Shown piece after piece: positions 10,669-18,965 of a stretch of 64,000 nucleotides of DNA. The position numbers and the translations under genes were made by a program. Each line of letters opens with the position of its first letter. The first letter of the stretch is position 1. Origin of the DNA: Glutamicibacter arilaitensis Re117 (GTDB lineage: Bacteria; Actinomycetota; Actinomycetes; Actinomycetales; Micrococcaceae); NCBI RefSeq assembly GCF_000197735.1, contig NC_014550.1, forward strand, positions 2,480,001-2,544,000. Reading direction: 5' to 3'. The notes under the pieces are model-generated. The model was not told the DNA's origin. It searched no databases and was given only the letters and a program-made list of their open reading frames with translations.

Positions 10669-11033
10669 ATGAACAACAAGTCTTTTCCCCACCTGATGCC
10701 AGAGGGCCGGATCGGGCCCATGAGTACCCCGAACCGCGTCGTGCTTCCAGCGATGGATATGAATGTTTCCGAAGGCGGTGAAATCGTGCAGTCGGAAATC
10801 GACCATTACGCCGCCCGTGCCATCGCTTTCCCTTATGGAGTCGCCTAGGCGAAAAGCAGCACAGTGCCCTAGCCGACCTGGTCATCTACTTCAATGGCAC
10901 CACCCGTGCCGCTCCGGTAGCCGATGAACTGCGCACAGCCGGTTTCAACGTCGATGTCATTGGTGATGCCGGCGCGCTCAACTGCATCCACGGCGCCGTG
11001 CACTCGGCATGGAAGGCCACCGCAAAGCTGTAG
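10669..11033 (+). pseudogene. Old Yellow Enzyme family NADH:flavin oxidoreductase, internal-deletion remnant
   Basis: Translation from ATG 10669 gives MNNKSFPHLMPEGRIGPMST and continues PNRVVLPAMD...EIDHYAARA, the N-terminus of FadH/OYE-type flavoenzymes. It then runs out of family sequence and stops at 10846-10848. From about 10872, in another frame, the C-terminus of the same family appears: VIYFNGTTRAAPVADEL, then DVIGDAGALNCIHGAVHSAW, ending at the TAG at 11031-11033. Roughly 600 codons of a normal 650-680-residue two-domain reductase are missing. The gene is a deletion scar. Confidence 0.88.
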
Positions 11034-11059
11034 GGCCAGGCACAGGAACTAGAACACCG

Positions 11060-11102
11060 GCAACAGGCCAGCGGCATTGAACCAATGCCGCTGGCCTGTT
11101 GC
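11060..11102. terminator. Strong hairpin behind the OYE remnant
   Basis: Perfect 19-bp stem (GCAACAGGCCAGCGGCATT and its complement) with a 5-nt loop. There is no clear T-run. It probably terminated the former oxidoreductase gene. Confidence 0.75.
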
Positions 11103-11163
11103 CTTGGGCGGAGTCTTGTCGCGGTGACTCACCGGGTGCTTGAATAGGCTGATGGGCCTCAAA

Positions 11164-12051
11164 ATGCTTATCCCCGCCGCACCGCAGGTTGCCGGTCTCG
11201 TCGATGAGCTCGCCCGCTGGCAGCACGACGGCCTGCCGTTGCAGCTTCACCCCGGAGATGTGGGCTGGTATGCCATGCGTGGATTGAACAGCACTGCCCG
11301 CAGCCTTCGCGTCTGGGCGGATCGCGAAGCCATCTACGCCTTGGGCCTGCTCGATGGCCCGGATCTGATTCGGATGGCAGTGCACCCGGACTTCCTGGAC
11401 ATCCAGCCGCTAGCCGAGCAGATCTATGCTGATCTGGCCTCGCCGGCCAACCGGATCTTTCCTTCAGCCAGTGCCAGTATCGAAGCCCGGGGCGCCACTG
11501 CCCTGGGCAAGGCCCTGCAGGGCAATGGCTGGAAGCCCGGGGAAGCTTGGACTCCGCTGCGCCGGTCGCTGGATGAACCGGTGCGGCTGCCGGAACTGAG
11601 TTTCCGCCGAGTTGATCCGGCTCAGGCTGGTCAGTGGATGGAAACCCACCTGAATGCCTTCCGCGGCCAGGATTTCAGTGCAGCGGACTTGGAACGAGCC
11701 GTGCAGCGCTGGCACACCATGGCCAATACGCCCATCTATGAACAGGGCCAATGCCTCACCGCCTACGACAGCGAGATGAACCCACTGGCCATCGCCGCGG
11801 TCTGGTCCGCAGGGTCCGGCCGCCCGGGGCTTCTGGAACCGATTGCCGTGCACCGGGCCTCCCGGGGCAAGGGATACGGCACAGCGATCAGCTTGGCAGC
11901 AGCCGCCGAACTGCGCTCCATGGGCGCTTCCAGCGCGCTAGTGTGCACCCCGAGTGAAAACACCACTGCCATATCCACCTACCTGGCCGCCGGATTCACC
12001 GCCGATAGCGAAGCCCATGACTGGCACCGCGAGAATACTGAGGAATCATGA
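11164..12051 (+). CDS. GNAT-family N-acetyltransferase (about 295 aa)
   Basis: Residues about 140-290 form a GNAT domain: LLEPIAVHRASRGKGYGTAISLAAAAEL is the acetyl-CoA loop, followed by ENTTAISTYLAAGF. The N-terminal half is longer than in minimal GNATs and may be a degenerate second GNAT fold. A TAGGCT box at 11145-11150 excludes the upstream in-frame starts (TTG 11140, ATG 11152), so I place the start at ATG 11164 (MLIPAAPQV). The stop overlaps the start of the DinB gene (ATGA). Confidence 0.78.
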   Translation: MLIPAAPQVAGLVDELARWQHDGLPLQLHPGDVGWYAMRGLNSTARSLRVWADREAIYALGLLDGPDLIRMAVHPDFLDIQPLAEQIYADLASPANRIFPSASASIEARGATALGKALQGNGWKPGEAWTPLRRSLDEPVRLPELSFRRVDPAQAGQWMETHLNAFRGQDFSAADLERAVQRWHTMANTPIYEQGQCLTAYDSEMNPLAIAAVWSAGSGRPGLLEPIAVHRASRGKGYGTAISLAAAAELRSMGASSALVCTPSENTTAISTYLAAGFTADSEAHDWHRENTEES

Positions 12052-12542
12052 ACATCACCGACATCCTGACCAGCCTGGCCCATCGTCCGATTGACGCGGT
12101 GCGCGCGTTGCCGCAGCTCAGCGTTGAACAGCTCAACGCGCATCCGGGCAACCATCCCAACTCGATTGCGTGGCTTTTATGGCATTCGGGGCGTGAAGCA
12201 GATATCCAGCTGTCACAGCTCAGCGGTCAGCCCCAGCTGTGGGAGCAATTCCGCGAACGCTTCAATCTGGGCGAACTGGGCGATTCCATGGGGTACGGGC
12301 ACAGCGCCGAACAAGCCCGCGCGATTGTCGCCGATGACCAGCACCTGCTGGTGGACTATCTGGAAGCCTGCATGAACGCACTGAGCGATTACGCCACGGC
12401 ACTTGATGAAGAGCAGCTCGATGAAATCATTGACCGCAATTGGGAACCGGCAGTAACCCGCGGGGTCCGGCTGGTCTCCATCATTGACGACGCCGCGGTG
12501 CATGTCGGGCAGGCAGCCTACGCAGCCGGCGCCCTTGGCTAA
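12048..12542 (+). CDS. DinB-like/DUF664 family putative thiol transferase
   Basis: 164 residues of the four-helix DinB fold. Metal-ligand histidines are expected in AWLLWHSGREADIQ (about residue 43) and DDAAVHVGQAAYAAG (about residue 150). DinB superfamily members in actinobacteria include mycothiol- and bacillithiol-dependent transferases, which makes a mycothiol-dependent role possible. The sequence alone does not show it. Translationally coupled to the GNAT gene upstream by a 4-nt overlap. Confidence 0.82.
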   Translation: MNITDILTSLAHRPIDAVRALPQLSVEQLNAHPGNHPNSIAWLLWHSGREADIQLSQLSGQPQLWEQFRERFNLGELGDSMGYGHSAEQARAIVADDQHLLVDYLEACMNALSDYATALDEEQLDEIIDRNWEPAVTRGVRLVSIIDDAAVHVGQAAYAAGALG

Positions 12543-13276
12543 GCTGCCCGCAAGCTTCTTGGCTTCGTGGCCACCCACCAGAAGATCAGCAGCTGAAGCA
12601 CCAGCAGGATCGCCGAGATGCCTGCGTCGTCCCAGCCCATCACAAACCCAGCCTGCAAGGTCCCGATTCCGCTGGCCACCGGATAGAACAGCGGCCACAG
12701 CACCACCAGATTGCGCACCAGGGCAAAGACCACCGCGAACATGATCGCAAAAACGCCAAATCCCGCCGCGGCAGCCAGTGGGACGGATCCAAGATGCTGG
12801 ATGGTGAACCCCAAACCGGTCAAGGCGATTGCCGGCAGCCATCCAAAGGCCCGCTCCCAGCGCAAATACAGCCAGCCGAAAACGAAGAACGGCTCCCACA
12901 GCACTAAGAAGTTCGCCACCAGATGGCTTGCGATATTCGCGTTACTGGCGCTGGCCAAGGTAATCAACTGGAATGCGGATCCTGCACCTAAGACAAAGGA
13001 AACGATCAGTGATGTGACAAGGAATTTTCTCGTAATCCCCAGCTGCTCCAGTGATTCTCCGCGACGATGAAGCACCGTCCATAAGGGGATGAATGTTCCG
13101 AACACCAAGATGCCGCACCACAGGAATATGCTATTGATCGACGTGCCTGCGTAATAGCAAAGCGAAAATGCCAGCAGGGTAAATAGGGCGATGAACGTAT
13201 CGGCTTCAGGTTGCCATGTGAAAGCTTTGGGCCGTTTGCCAGGAACTGTTCTACGCGGTGCGGATAAAGCAATCAT
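12539..13276 (-). CDS. Membrane protein resembling CPBP (CAAX-protease-like) family, variant motif
   Basis: 245 residues with about seven to eight hydrophobic helices. The segment LVLWEPFFVFGWLYLRWERAFG followed about 20 residues later by LGFTIQHLG resembles the EExxxR and FxxxH motifs of CPBP intramembrane proteases. However, the second Glu of EE is a Pro here and the spacing to Arg is longer. It is either a divergent CPBP protein or an inactive homologue. Convergent with the DinB gene (4-nt overlap of 3' ends) and divergent from the membrane/wHTH pair. Confidence 0.6.
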   Translation of the reverse strand: MIALSAPRRTVPGKRPKAFTWQPEADTFIALFTLLAFSLCYYAGTSINSIFLWCGILVFGTFIPLWTVLHRRGESLEQLGITRKFLVTSLIVSFVLGAGSAFQLITLASASNANIASHLVANFLVLWEPFFVFGWLYLRWERAFGWLPAIALTGLGFTIQHLGSVPLAAAAGFGVFAIMFAVVFALVRNLVVLWPLFYPVASGIGTLQAGFVMGWDDAGISAILLVLQLLIFWWVATKPRSLRAA

Positions 13277-13385
13277 CTTTTTGCGCCTCGGTGCCGTGGA
13301 ATGGTTTGCTTCTTCCGCACGAGAATATCAGTTCTTCGATCTCATGGAGGTTGAAAATAGACATCAGATTAAAACCTCCAACTAC

Positions 13386-13410
13386 TTGCAAATATTGCAA
13401 CTAGTTGCAA
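13386..13410. promoter_or_regulatory. Operator-like array of three TTGCAA half-sites
   Basis: TTGCAAATATTGCAA (13386-13400) and TTGCAACTAGTTGCAA (13395-13410) are two perfect palindromes sharing one half-site. The half-sites begin at 13386, 13395 and 13405, about one helical turn apart. The array lies 10 nt before the ATG of the membrane gene that is followed by a winged-helix regulator, and 110 nt before the divergent CPBP-like gene. It is a good candidate binding site for that regulator. Confidence 0.7.
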
Positions 13411-13420
13411 GGGTAGAAAT

Positions 13421-13852
13421 ATGAGCAAGGATTCCGGCGGTTCAGCCCGCCTCACACCAAGCGATGCCCAGCAGCTTCTCAGCTCGGTTCCCTCCCGACC
13501 GCGCCGCAAGTTCAAGGCCTTCGACCATCTGATGGCCGTTGCCGTCATTGCCGCTTCGTTTGCGGCAGGACAACTGGCGCTCTCCGGCTACGGTTGGCTG
13601 TCCATCGCACCAGCAATCATTGCTTTCCTCTGCGCCCAGCACTGGTTTGCCGCACGGCAGCGGCGGGTCAACGAACCGCGCTTCCGCGGGGCCCGCATCA
13701 TCTTGGCCATCTTCACCGTGTGGCTGCTCCAGCCCACATGGCGAAACCTCGTCCACCAGGAAACTGCTCCCTGGCCCGATTCCCTCATCCTCAGCGGCCT
13801 GGCTCCGCTCCTTTGGCTTGGCTACTACCTCTTCCTGCTGATTCGGCGCTGA
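13421..13852 (+). CDS. Small membrane protein of unknown function (regulator partner)
   Basis: 143 residues with about four hydrophobic segments: FDHLMAVAVIAASFAAGQLAL, LSIAPAIIAFLCAQHWF, ARIILAIFTVWLLQP, and SLILSGLAPLLWLGYYLFLLI. A basic, Ser/Pro-rich N-terminus precedes them. It resembles the small membrane partners often found next to PadR/HTH_27-type regulators. AAGGG precedes the ATG. It sits 5 nt before the wHTH gene and behind the TTGCAA operator array, so it is probably auto-regulated as a two-gene operon. Confidence 0.72.
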   Translation: MSKDSGGSARLTPSDAQQLLSSVPSRPRRKFKAFDHLMAVAVIAASFAAGQLALSGYGWLSIAPAIIAFLCAQHWFAARQRRVNEPRFRGARIILAIFTVWLLQPTWRNLVHQETAPWPDSLILSGLAPLLWLGYYLFLLIRR

Positions 13853-13857
13853 GCCCG

Positions 13858-14145
13858 ATGAAGTATCAAGAACTTGATCCGCTACTCCTGGCGCCCAAGA
13901 GGTTCGTTACGCTGGCCCATTTGAACCAGGTGGAACAGACCGATTTCCTCACGCTCCAAGAAACAACCGGGCTGTCGACTACCGACATGTCAAAGATTCT
14001 CAAGGACTTGGATACCCGCGGCTTGGTGCATCTGTCCAAGGAACGCAAAGAACGCTACGGAGTCACCTTGGTCTGCCTCTCGGAGACCGGCCAGCGCACG
14101 TTCAAGAAGCTGATGCAAACACTTAACCGCCTTGCGGGAGAATAG
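13858..14145 (+). CDS. Winged-helix transcriptional regulator (HTH_27/MarR-like)
   Basis: 95 residues from the ATG at 13858; the same frame is open further upstream but lies within the preceding gene. The sequence LDPLLLAPKRFVTLAHLNQ, followed by TDFLTLQETTGLSTTDMSKI and LKDLDTRGLVHLSKERKERY, is a complete single-domain winged helix with recognition helix and wing. No effector domain is present. It lacks its own Shine-Dalgarno and starts 5 nt after the membrane gene stop, so translation is likely coupled. Predicted to bind the TTGCAA array. Confidence 0.85.
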   Translation: MKYQELDPLLLAPKRFVTLAHLNQVEQTDFLTLQETTGLSTTDMSKILKDLDTRGLVHLSKERKERYGVTLVCLSETGQRTFKKLMQTLNRLAGE

Positions 14146-14182
14146 TGCAGAGCGCCTGTCTGATCACTTTAAGAAAGAGCAC

Positions 14183-14800
14183 ATGAAACTCGTTATTATC
14201 GGCGGAAATGGCGGAACCGGCGCCTTGCTGGCTAAGCTCGCACGCGAAGCAAACCATGAAGTTACCGTAGTCTCCCGCAGTGCAGCACACGCAGCCGATG
14301 AACAGATCACGCACATCCAGGCCGATGCCTCAGATCCTCTTCTTGCTGCCCAGGCAATTGCCGGCGCCGACGCTGTGGCGATCACCGTAGGCGGAAGCAA
14401 AGGAAAGCAAAACGCCCGCACCAGTGTCACCCGAAGCGTGGTGCACGCCATAGAACAAAACGGTCCCAAGCGTCTGCTGATCCAATCTTCGCTGGGCGCC
14501 GGAAATTCCGGAACACAGCTTCCCGGGGTCATCGGATTTGTTTCCAAAGTACTCTTGGCCAAGCCCTTGGCTGATCACACCGAGCAGGAAAAGCTGGTGG
14601 AGAATTCCGCGCTGGACTGGAGCATCGTACGGCCCACCGGCTTGAACAACAAACCGGCGCTGGGCAAGTGGACCGCACTCCAAGTGGGCGAATCAGGGCG
14701 CTTAGGCGGAACCATCACCCGCCATGATTTGGCTGCGTTCATGCTTCAAACTCTTGAAAACGAGCAGAGCATCCACAAGGCCTACGGCATCAGCAACTAG
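14183..14800 (+). CDS. NAD(P)-binding oxidoreductase/epimerase-like (atypical SDR)
   Basis: 205 residues. The Rossmann glycine motif is MKLVIIGGNGGTGALLAKLA at the N-terminus. SDR-a-type features include DAVAITVGGSKGK and the C-terminal WSIVRPTGL, as in NmrA/YwnB-like proteins. The catalytic YxxxK is not obvious, which is usual in this subgroup. The start at 14183 follows AAGAAAGAG. It ends 4 nt inside the convergent TDT gene. Possible role in redox sensing or flavin/NADPH metabolism, not proven. Confidence 0.83.
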   Translation: MKLVIIGGNGGTGALLAKLAREANHEVTVVSRSAAHAADEQITHIQADASDPLLAAQAIAGADAVAITVGGSKGKQNARTSVTRSVVHAIEQNGPKRLLIQSSLGAGNSGTQLPGVIGFVSKVLLAKPLADHTEQEKLVENSALDWSIVRPTGLNNKPALGKWTALQVGESGRLGGTITRHDLAAFMLQTLENEQSIHKAYGISN

Positions 14801-15879
14801 CTAGCCACAACCCGGCTGCGCCATCCGAGCATCACGTAGTGCCGGATCATGGCAACAAAGACCAAGGCCCAAACCAGCACCGCGACAACCAGCGAACCGT
14901 CTCCGATGGCTTCAACCACCGGCAATGAGTCAGCACGGCCCAAATTGATCGATGCGACGGCGAACATGCCCACCGGGAAAACAATGGACCAGAGTGTTGG
15001 GGTGTATCCCAAGGGAATGCGGTGAACTACGTGCCGCCACACCCCAGCACCCACCAGTACGGGTATCAGCCACAGGCAGTAGCCCCAGAAGGCCGCAACC
15101 GTCCCGGCAATTAGAACACGCGTGGCCGCGACCATCGGCGTGGATTCCATGGCGATGATCTTGGTGCCGGCCACCACAGCAATTGCCATGGCTCCCATCG
15201 CCACCCAGTACGGCGGTTCGAATTCTTTCGGTGTCATCCCGAAGTACACGATTCGCAGTAGCACCAGCACGGCTACGCCGGCGTACAGCGCGACGCCCAC
15301 GGACCAGCTCAGCACGGCCACCAGTCCAATCAGGGATTTTCCGGTCGCCACATAGGGCTGGACGATACTCATCCCTATGGCCAGTGACTGGCTGGCTACA
15401 GCCCAGATGAACCAGGTGCCGTTGACCCGAGAGAGGATCGGCTTCCCATCCCTGCTCAGCAACACCTGCCACGGCAGAACATAGCCGAAGATGAACCAGA
15501 GCACCGTAGCCAGGGTTACCAGTGCCAGGCAGATCACGCCGAAGCCTTCAGCTCCCAGGCGCACTGCGAGAACATCGGTGCCGGCAACCACCGTGAAGTA
15601 GGCGAAGGCCATCTCCGGCCCGCGAAGATCTGCTTTCATGGCGGCGCGGAACGCTATTGCCCGCCAGATGTACAGAACCCACAGCAGCACATAGGACACT
15701 GCTGCGATGACCAGCAGGATGTGAGAGAGCAGATCCCATCCGACTTCGTGAAGACCCACCGAAACAATGCCGGTTCCCATCGTGAGGGCAAAATACCCCG
15801 GCGACAGGTTTTCTAAAACTCCGCGGAATGCCGAAGGTTTAGAAGGAACCGCACGCTGCTTGATTTGTCGTTCATCCAT
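14797..15879 (-). CDS. TDT/TehA-SLAC1 family transporter
   Basis: 360 residues and ten hydrophobic helices, beginning after the family signature LSPGYFALTMGTGIVSV. Further family signatures are AYFTVVAGTDVLAVRLG and GYTPTLWSIVFPVGMFAVAS near the C-terminus. The TDT family includes tellurite/anion channels and C4-dicarboxylate exporters. An anion channel or dicarboxylate/sulfite export role is likely; the substrate cannot be read from sequence. Monocistronic. Confidence 0.9.
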   Translation of the reverse strand: MDERQIKQRAVPSKPSAFRGVLENLSPGYFALTMGTGIVSVGLHEVGWDLLSHILLVIAAVSYVLLWVLYIWRAIAFRAAMKADLRGPEMAFAYFTVVAGTDVLAVRLGAEGFGVICLALVTLATVLWFIFGYVLPWQVLLSRDGKPILSRVNGTWFIWAVASQSLAIGMSIVQPYVATGKSLIGLVAVLSWSVGVALYAGVAVLVLLRIVYFGMTPKEFEPPYWVAMGAMAIAVVAGTKIIAMESTPMVAATRVLIAGTVAAFWGYCLWLIPVLVGAGVWRHVVHRIPLGYTPTLWSIVFPVGMFAVASINLGRADSLPVVEAIGDGSLVVAVLVWALVFVAMIRHYVMLGWRSRVVAS

Positions 15880-15937
15880 GCATCCAGACTACGACCGTTG
15901 CCTGCCTGAGGTGCAAGCCAGTGCCCCGGGCAAGACT

Positions 15938-16699
15938 CTAGAGCCAGCTTTGAAGCTGCTTGCCGGAAACCTCAGCCAGCCACATTTGCCAGAGCGGTCC
16001 AAAGCTCACTCGGCGCACTCCCAGCTCACGCAAAGCGGCCAGGTCGCCCGCTGCGTGCGCCTTGACCGGATGGGCGGTGACGTTCACCGGAATACCCACC
16101 GCCTGCACTGCCTTCGCCACCTGGTCCGCGCTGGATAGCGCCACCGGATACACGCTGCGCGCCCCGGCTTGCTCCATCAGCTTCATCCGTTCGATGGCTT
16201 CGCCTAGCGGGTCCGAAAATTGATCAACCAGCTTCACCGCGTCGGTGCGCCCGTTGATTACAAAGTCGATGCCTGCACCATCCGCTGCCTGCCTGACCGC
16301 ATTGATGTAGTCTGCATGCTCTTGGCGTTCACGCACACGGCCGCCTTCACGGTGCAGCACATCCTCGATATTCACCCCTACCGCGCCAGCTTCCACCACG
16401 CGTTCAAAGAGTTCCTTCGGATCCAAACCGTAGCCTGATTCGACATCGGCGCTAACTGGCACATCGACGCTGCCGGTAATTCGCTGAACTGCCCCGAGAT
16501 AATCGGCGAAATCCATATTTTCGCCATCTTTGCTACCCAAGGAATCTGCGACCGGGTGGCTACCGACGGTCAGTGACTTGAATCCTGCAGAGACCGCGAG
16601 TTTGGCGCTGAAGGCGTCCCACACAGTTGGCATGACCAGCAGGTCTCCTGAGGCGTGCTGCGTGGCGAGGTTCTGGGCGAGAGCTGGAATTCCAGTCAA
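15938..16699 (-). CDS. Isocitrate lyase/PEP mutase superfamily protein
   Basis: 253 residues of an alpha/beta-barrel. The core signatures are LLVMPTVWDAFSAKLAVSAG, VPVSADVESGYG (metal-binding Asp region), GVNIEDVLHREGGRV, and FVINGRTDAV. It matches the carboxyphosphonoenolpyruvate/PEP mutase-like subgroup (COG2513) rather than true isocitrate lyase, because the KKCGH catalytic loop is absent. The start is a TTG with AGGAG 6 nt upstream. Actual reaction unknown; oxaloacetate decarboxylase or methylisocitrate-lyase-like activity is possible. Confidence 0.85.
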   Translation of the reverse strand: MTGIPALAQNLATQHASGDLLVMPTVWDAFSAKLAVSAGFKSLTVGSHPVADSLGSKDGENMDFADYLGAVQRITGSVDVPVSADVESGYGLDPKELFERVVEAGAVGVNIEDVLHREGGRVRERQEHADYINAVRQAADGAGIDFVINGRTDAVKLVDQFSDPLGEAIERMKLMEQAGARSVYPVALSSADQVAKAVQAVGIPVNVTAHPVKAHAAGDLAALRELGVRRVSFGPLWQMWLAEVSGKQLQSWL

Positions 16700-16805
16700 G
16701 GAGATCTCCTAGATTAGGGGCCGGATGCACCCAGTCTATGGCCGGCACCAACTAATTGATACAGCCGGACAGTGAACTCCAAGGGTCCTGGATTCCACGA
16801 GGCAA

Positions 16806-17306
16806 TCATCCGTCTTGGTTTACCTTTTCCTGCCTATCTCCAAGCGGCTTGATCATAATCAGGCAGGGTGTTCCAGCTCCCCACAGGTCAGTTTCCTCCA
16901 GGGGCAAGAAACCTTGCTTTTCATAGAATCGACGGGTTTTCGCATAGCCAGCATCCGGGTGGGAAGGCCCCAGAGTTTTGACTTGCAAGAGCCGGGCTCC
17001 CCCGGCGAGCGCTTCAGCTTCTACGGCGGCGAACAACGCCGTGCCGATTCCCTTGCCGTGATGGGCCCGGTCAACCACCATCAAATGAATTTCGGCGCTG
17101 TGCTGGTAGTGCCTCTGTGCCAAGAGCACGCCGAGCACCGTGCCTCGGGCATCGCGGACGGTCCAGGTTTCCATACTCCGGGCGGCTTGGATGTACTTTG
17201 CGTTTGATTCAGCCTGCCCGAACCATTGGGGAACAGTTGCCAGCAGACGCGCAACTTCTCCTGGCACCGGATGATCTTTGGCTGCTGCCAGCGGGGTCGG
17301 TTCCAC
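16806..17306 (-). CDS. GNAT-family N-acetyltransferase
   Basis: 166 residues. The central IHLMVVDRAHHGKGIGTALFAAVEAEAL is a textbook acetyl-CoA binding segment, followed by AKTRRFYEKQGFLPLEET. The GTG start is preceded by AGGAG with 5-nt spacing. It heads a series of three small enzyme genes on the minus strand (GNAT, VOC, GNAT) separated by short gaps. Function unknown; antibiotic or metabolite modification is possible. Confidence 0.85.
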   Translation of the reverse strand: MEPTPLAAAKDHPVPGEVARLLATVPQWFGQAESNAKYIQAARSMETWTVRDARGTVLGVLLAQRHYQHSAEIHLMVVDRAHHGKGIGTALFAAVEAEALAGGARLLQVKTLGPSHPDAGYAKTRRFYEKQGFLPLEETDLWGAGTPCLIMIKPLGDRQEKVNQDG

Positions 17307-17334
17307 TATGGCTCCTGGTTATGCGTTGATTGGC

Positions 17335-17721
17335 TTAGTTTGCCGGCGTCATGATTTCCAGGCGGTTGCCGAAACCATCACGCACATGGAATCGAAGATA
17401 TCCTTCAAAAGTTTCACGTTCAGCCCACGACAGGTCATATCCCATGGAATCGAGACGGCCGGCAAGGGTTTCCCACTCTTGAAGCGAATCGCACACCAAT
17501 CCCGGATGGGCCTTTTTGGCTGGGATGAATTCGTCCTCGACGCCCAGATGAACTTCTGCCACCACAGTACCGGCGTGCAACGCACGGAACCAGCACCCGC
17601 CGCGGCCTGCAAGCGCTGGTGGCTTGCTGGCTTCGCTCATACCCAGGCCTTCGACGTAGAACCGGCGGGCTTCGGCTTCTTGGCCTCTCGGCATGGAAAT
17701 CTGAATGTGGTGGAGTCTCAT
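17335..17721 (-). CDS. VOC family (glyoxalase/bleomycin-resistance-like) protein
   Basis: 128 residues with one VOC module. It starts MRLHHIQISMPRGQEAEARR, continues YLRFHVRDGFGNRLEIMTP at the C-terminus and has LHAGTVVAEVHLGVED in the middle. The His near residue 4 and Glu near the C-terminus are typical metal ligands. I set the start at 17721, where GGAAGGCGCCG precedes the ATG, rather than the longer in-frame start, which overlaps the upstream GNAT gene. Confidence 0.84.
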   Translation of the reverse strand: MRLHHIQISMPRGQEAEARRFYVEGLGMSEASKPPALAGRGGCWFRALHAGTVVAEVHLGVEDEFIPAKKAHPGLVCDSLQEWETLAGRLDSMGYDLSWAERETFEGYLRFHVRDGFGNRLEIMTPAN

Positions 17722-17770
17722 CGGCGCCTTCCATTGCTTCTTGCTGCCAATATACCCATCTCGTCCTTGG

Positions 17771-18310
17771 CTAGGCCCGTGTTTCAACGATATGGAAAAT
17801 CAGGGTTTCAGCCCGTTGCGAGCAGTTTTCTAGATCTTCGCCCCGTCGTGCTTGAAGCGTGAGCCCTGCCTTTTCAAGGACTCGGATGGACGCAGTATTT
17901 CTTGCATCGCACGTCGCACTGATCCGTTCCAAACCAAGATTCTCGAATCCCAGCTGGAGCAGCAGCACAGCAACCTCGGTTGCATATCCGCGGCCCCAAT
18001 AGTTTCGATTCAGGGTGTAGCCAATTTCCCCGGCCTTGGATATCTGGTCGGTGACCCATACTGAAGCTGAGCCGATGAGCACGCCATCGACCAAGACTGC
18101 CTGCAAGTACCGCTGCGGCTGCTCGACCAGCGCATCTTGGAGGAACGCTTGGGTATCTGCCAACTGGTTAGGGCCCCACGTCGAGTACCGGCATACCAAC
18201 GGATCACTGGCAAATGCATGGATGTCAGATGCGTCACCGGGTTGGAAATGCGCGAGCGCGATCCGCGGTCCTGCCGCACTGACTGTTCGAACTGCCAAGT
18301 CTTCAGACAT
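17771..18310 (-). CDS. RimJ/RimL-type GNAT N-acetyltransferase
   Basis: 179 residues. EIGYTLNRNYWGRGYATEVAVLLLQLGF (about 93-120) followed by RISATCDARNTASIRVLEKAGL is the full RimJ/L signature. Members acetylate N-terminal amines of ribosomal proteins or small-molecule amines. AGAGGAAT precedes the ATG. Nothing in the neighbourhood specifies the target. Confidence 0.87.
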   Translation of the reverse strand: MSEDLAVRTVSAAGPRIALAHFQPGDASDIHAFASDPLVCRYSTWGPNQLADTQAFLQDALVEQPQRYLQAVLVDGVLIGSASVWVTDQISKAGEIGYTLNRNYWGRGYATEVAVLLLQLGFENLGLERISATCDARNTASIRVLEKAGLTLQARRGEDLENCSQRAETLIFHIVETRA

Positions 18311-18493
18311 CTATTCCTCTTTCCCCGCCTCACGCTAGCCTAGGTGCAAGGCGGTACCCTATCTGGCTTGCGGTGCCTGAGTCCAAGCATGTTGCGCAGC
18401 TGTTAAGCGATGTTGAGTTTTATGGCATTTTTTGGAATCGTGGCACCCACATGTCCTGACCTTGGCATGTCCTCAACCGGAAGGAGAGCCTTC

Positions 18494-18787
18494 GTGCTCG
18501 CACTGACCGACCAAGCAGCATCGATCGTGACCGCGATCGTCACCAACCAGTCCGAGGAAGAAAACGCTGGACTGCGCATCATGCAAGCAGACAGCACCCA
18601 ACCAGAAGAAGCCGCTTTCGGCCTTCAGGTTGTACCAGCACCAGAAAGCACCGACGGGGTCGTGGCTACCGAAGGAAGCCCCGTCTACGTGGATGAAGCA
18701 ATTGCCGACGCCCTAGAAGGCAAGGTGCTCGACGCTGCGGTAGATGAACAGGGTGGAGTCAGCTTCCAGCTCCTCGAGCAGGGCTAA
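18494..18787 (+). CDS. HesB/IscA-like fold protein without cysteines
   Basis: 97 residues from a GTG start preceded by AAGGAG (8-nt gap); longer in-frame starts lack a ribosome site. The sequence LALTDQAASIVTAIVTNQ, then GLRIM, FGLQVVPAPESTDGVVATEG, PVYVDEAIADALEGKVLDAA, follows the A-type Fe-S carrier (HesB/IscA) fold. It contains no cysteine at all, so it cannot bind an Fe-S cluster as IscA does. Similar short Cys-less paralogues exist in Arthrobacter-like bacteria and are often labelled adhesin or HesB; their role is unknown. Confidence 0.75.
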   Translation: MLALTDQAASIVTAIVTNQSEEENAGLRIMQADSTQPEEAAFGLQVVPAPESTDGVVATEGSPVYVDEAIADALEGKVLDAAVDEQGGVSFQLLEQG

Positions 18788-18814
18788 TTCTCCAGCCTGC
18801 CTTTCAGCTTTGGC

Positions 18815-18846
18815 TGCGGGGGCCATCCGCCAGGATGGCCCCCGCA
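18815..18846 (+). terminator. Hairpin terminator after the HesB-like gene
   Basis: Stem TGCGGGGGCCATCC / GGATGGCCCCCGCA with a 4-nt loop, about 30 nt after the stop. Very GC-rich, and a T-run is lacking. Confidence 0.75.
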
Positions 18847-18965
18847 GTGCGTTAACAAGATTCCCGCCCAGGTGCGGGGGCAGGGAATGTGCCCATCAGA
18901 TGGTTGCCGCCCTTGTATATTGCCGCTCTGTGCGTCATCGTTCTACTAAGCGAAAGGGGAACGCA

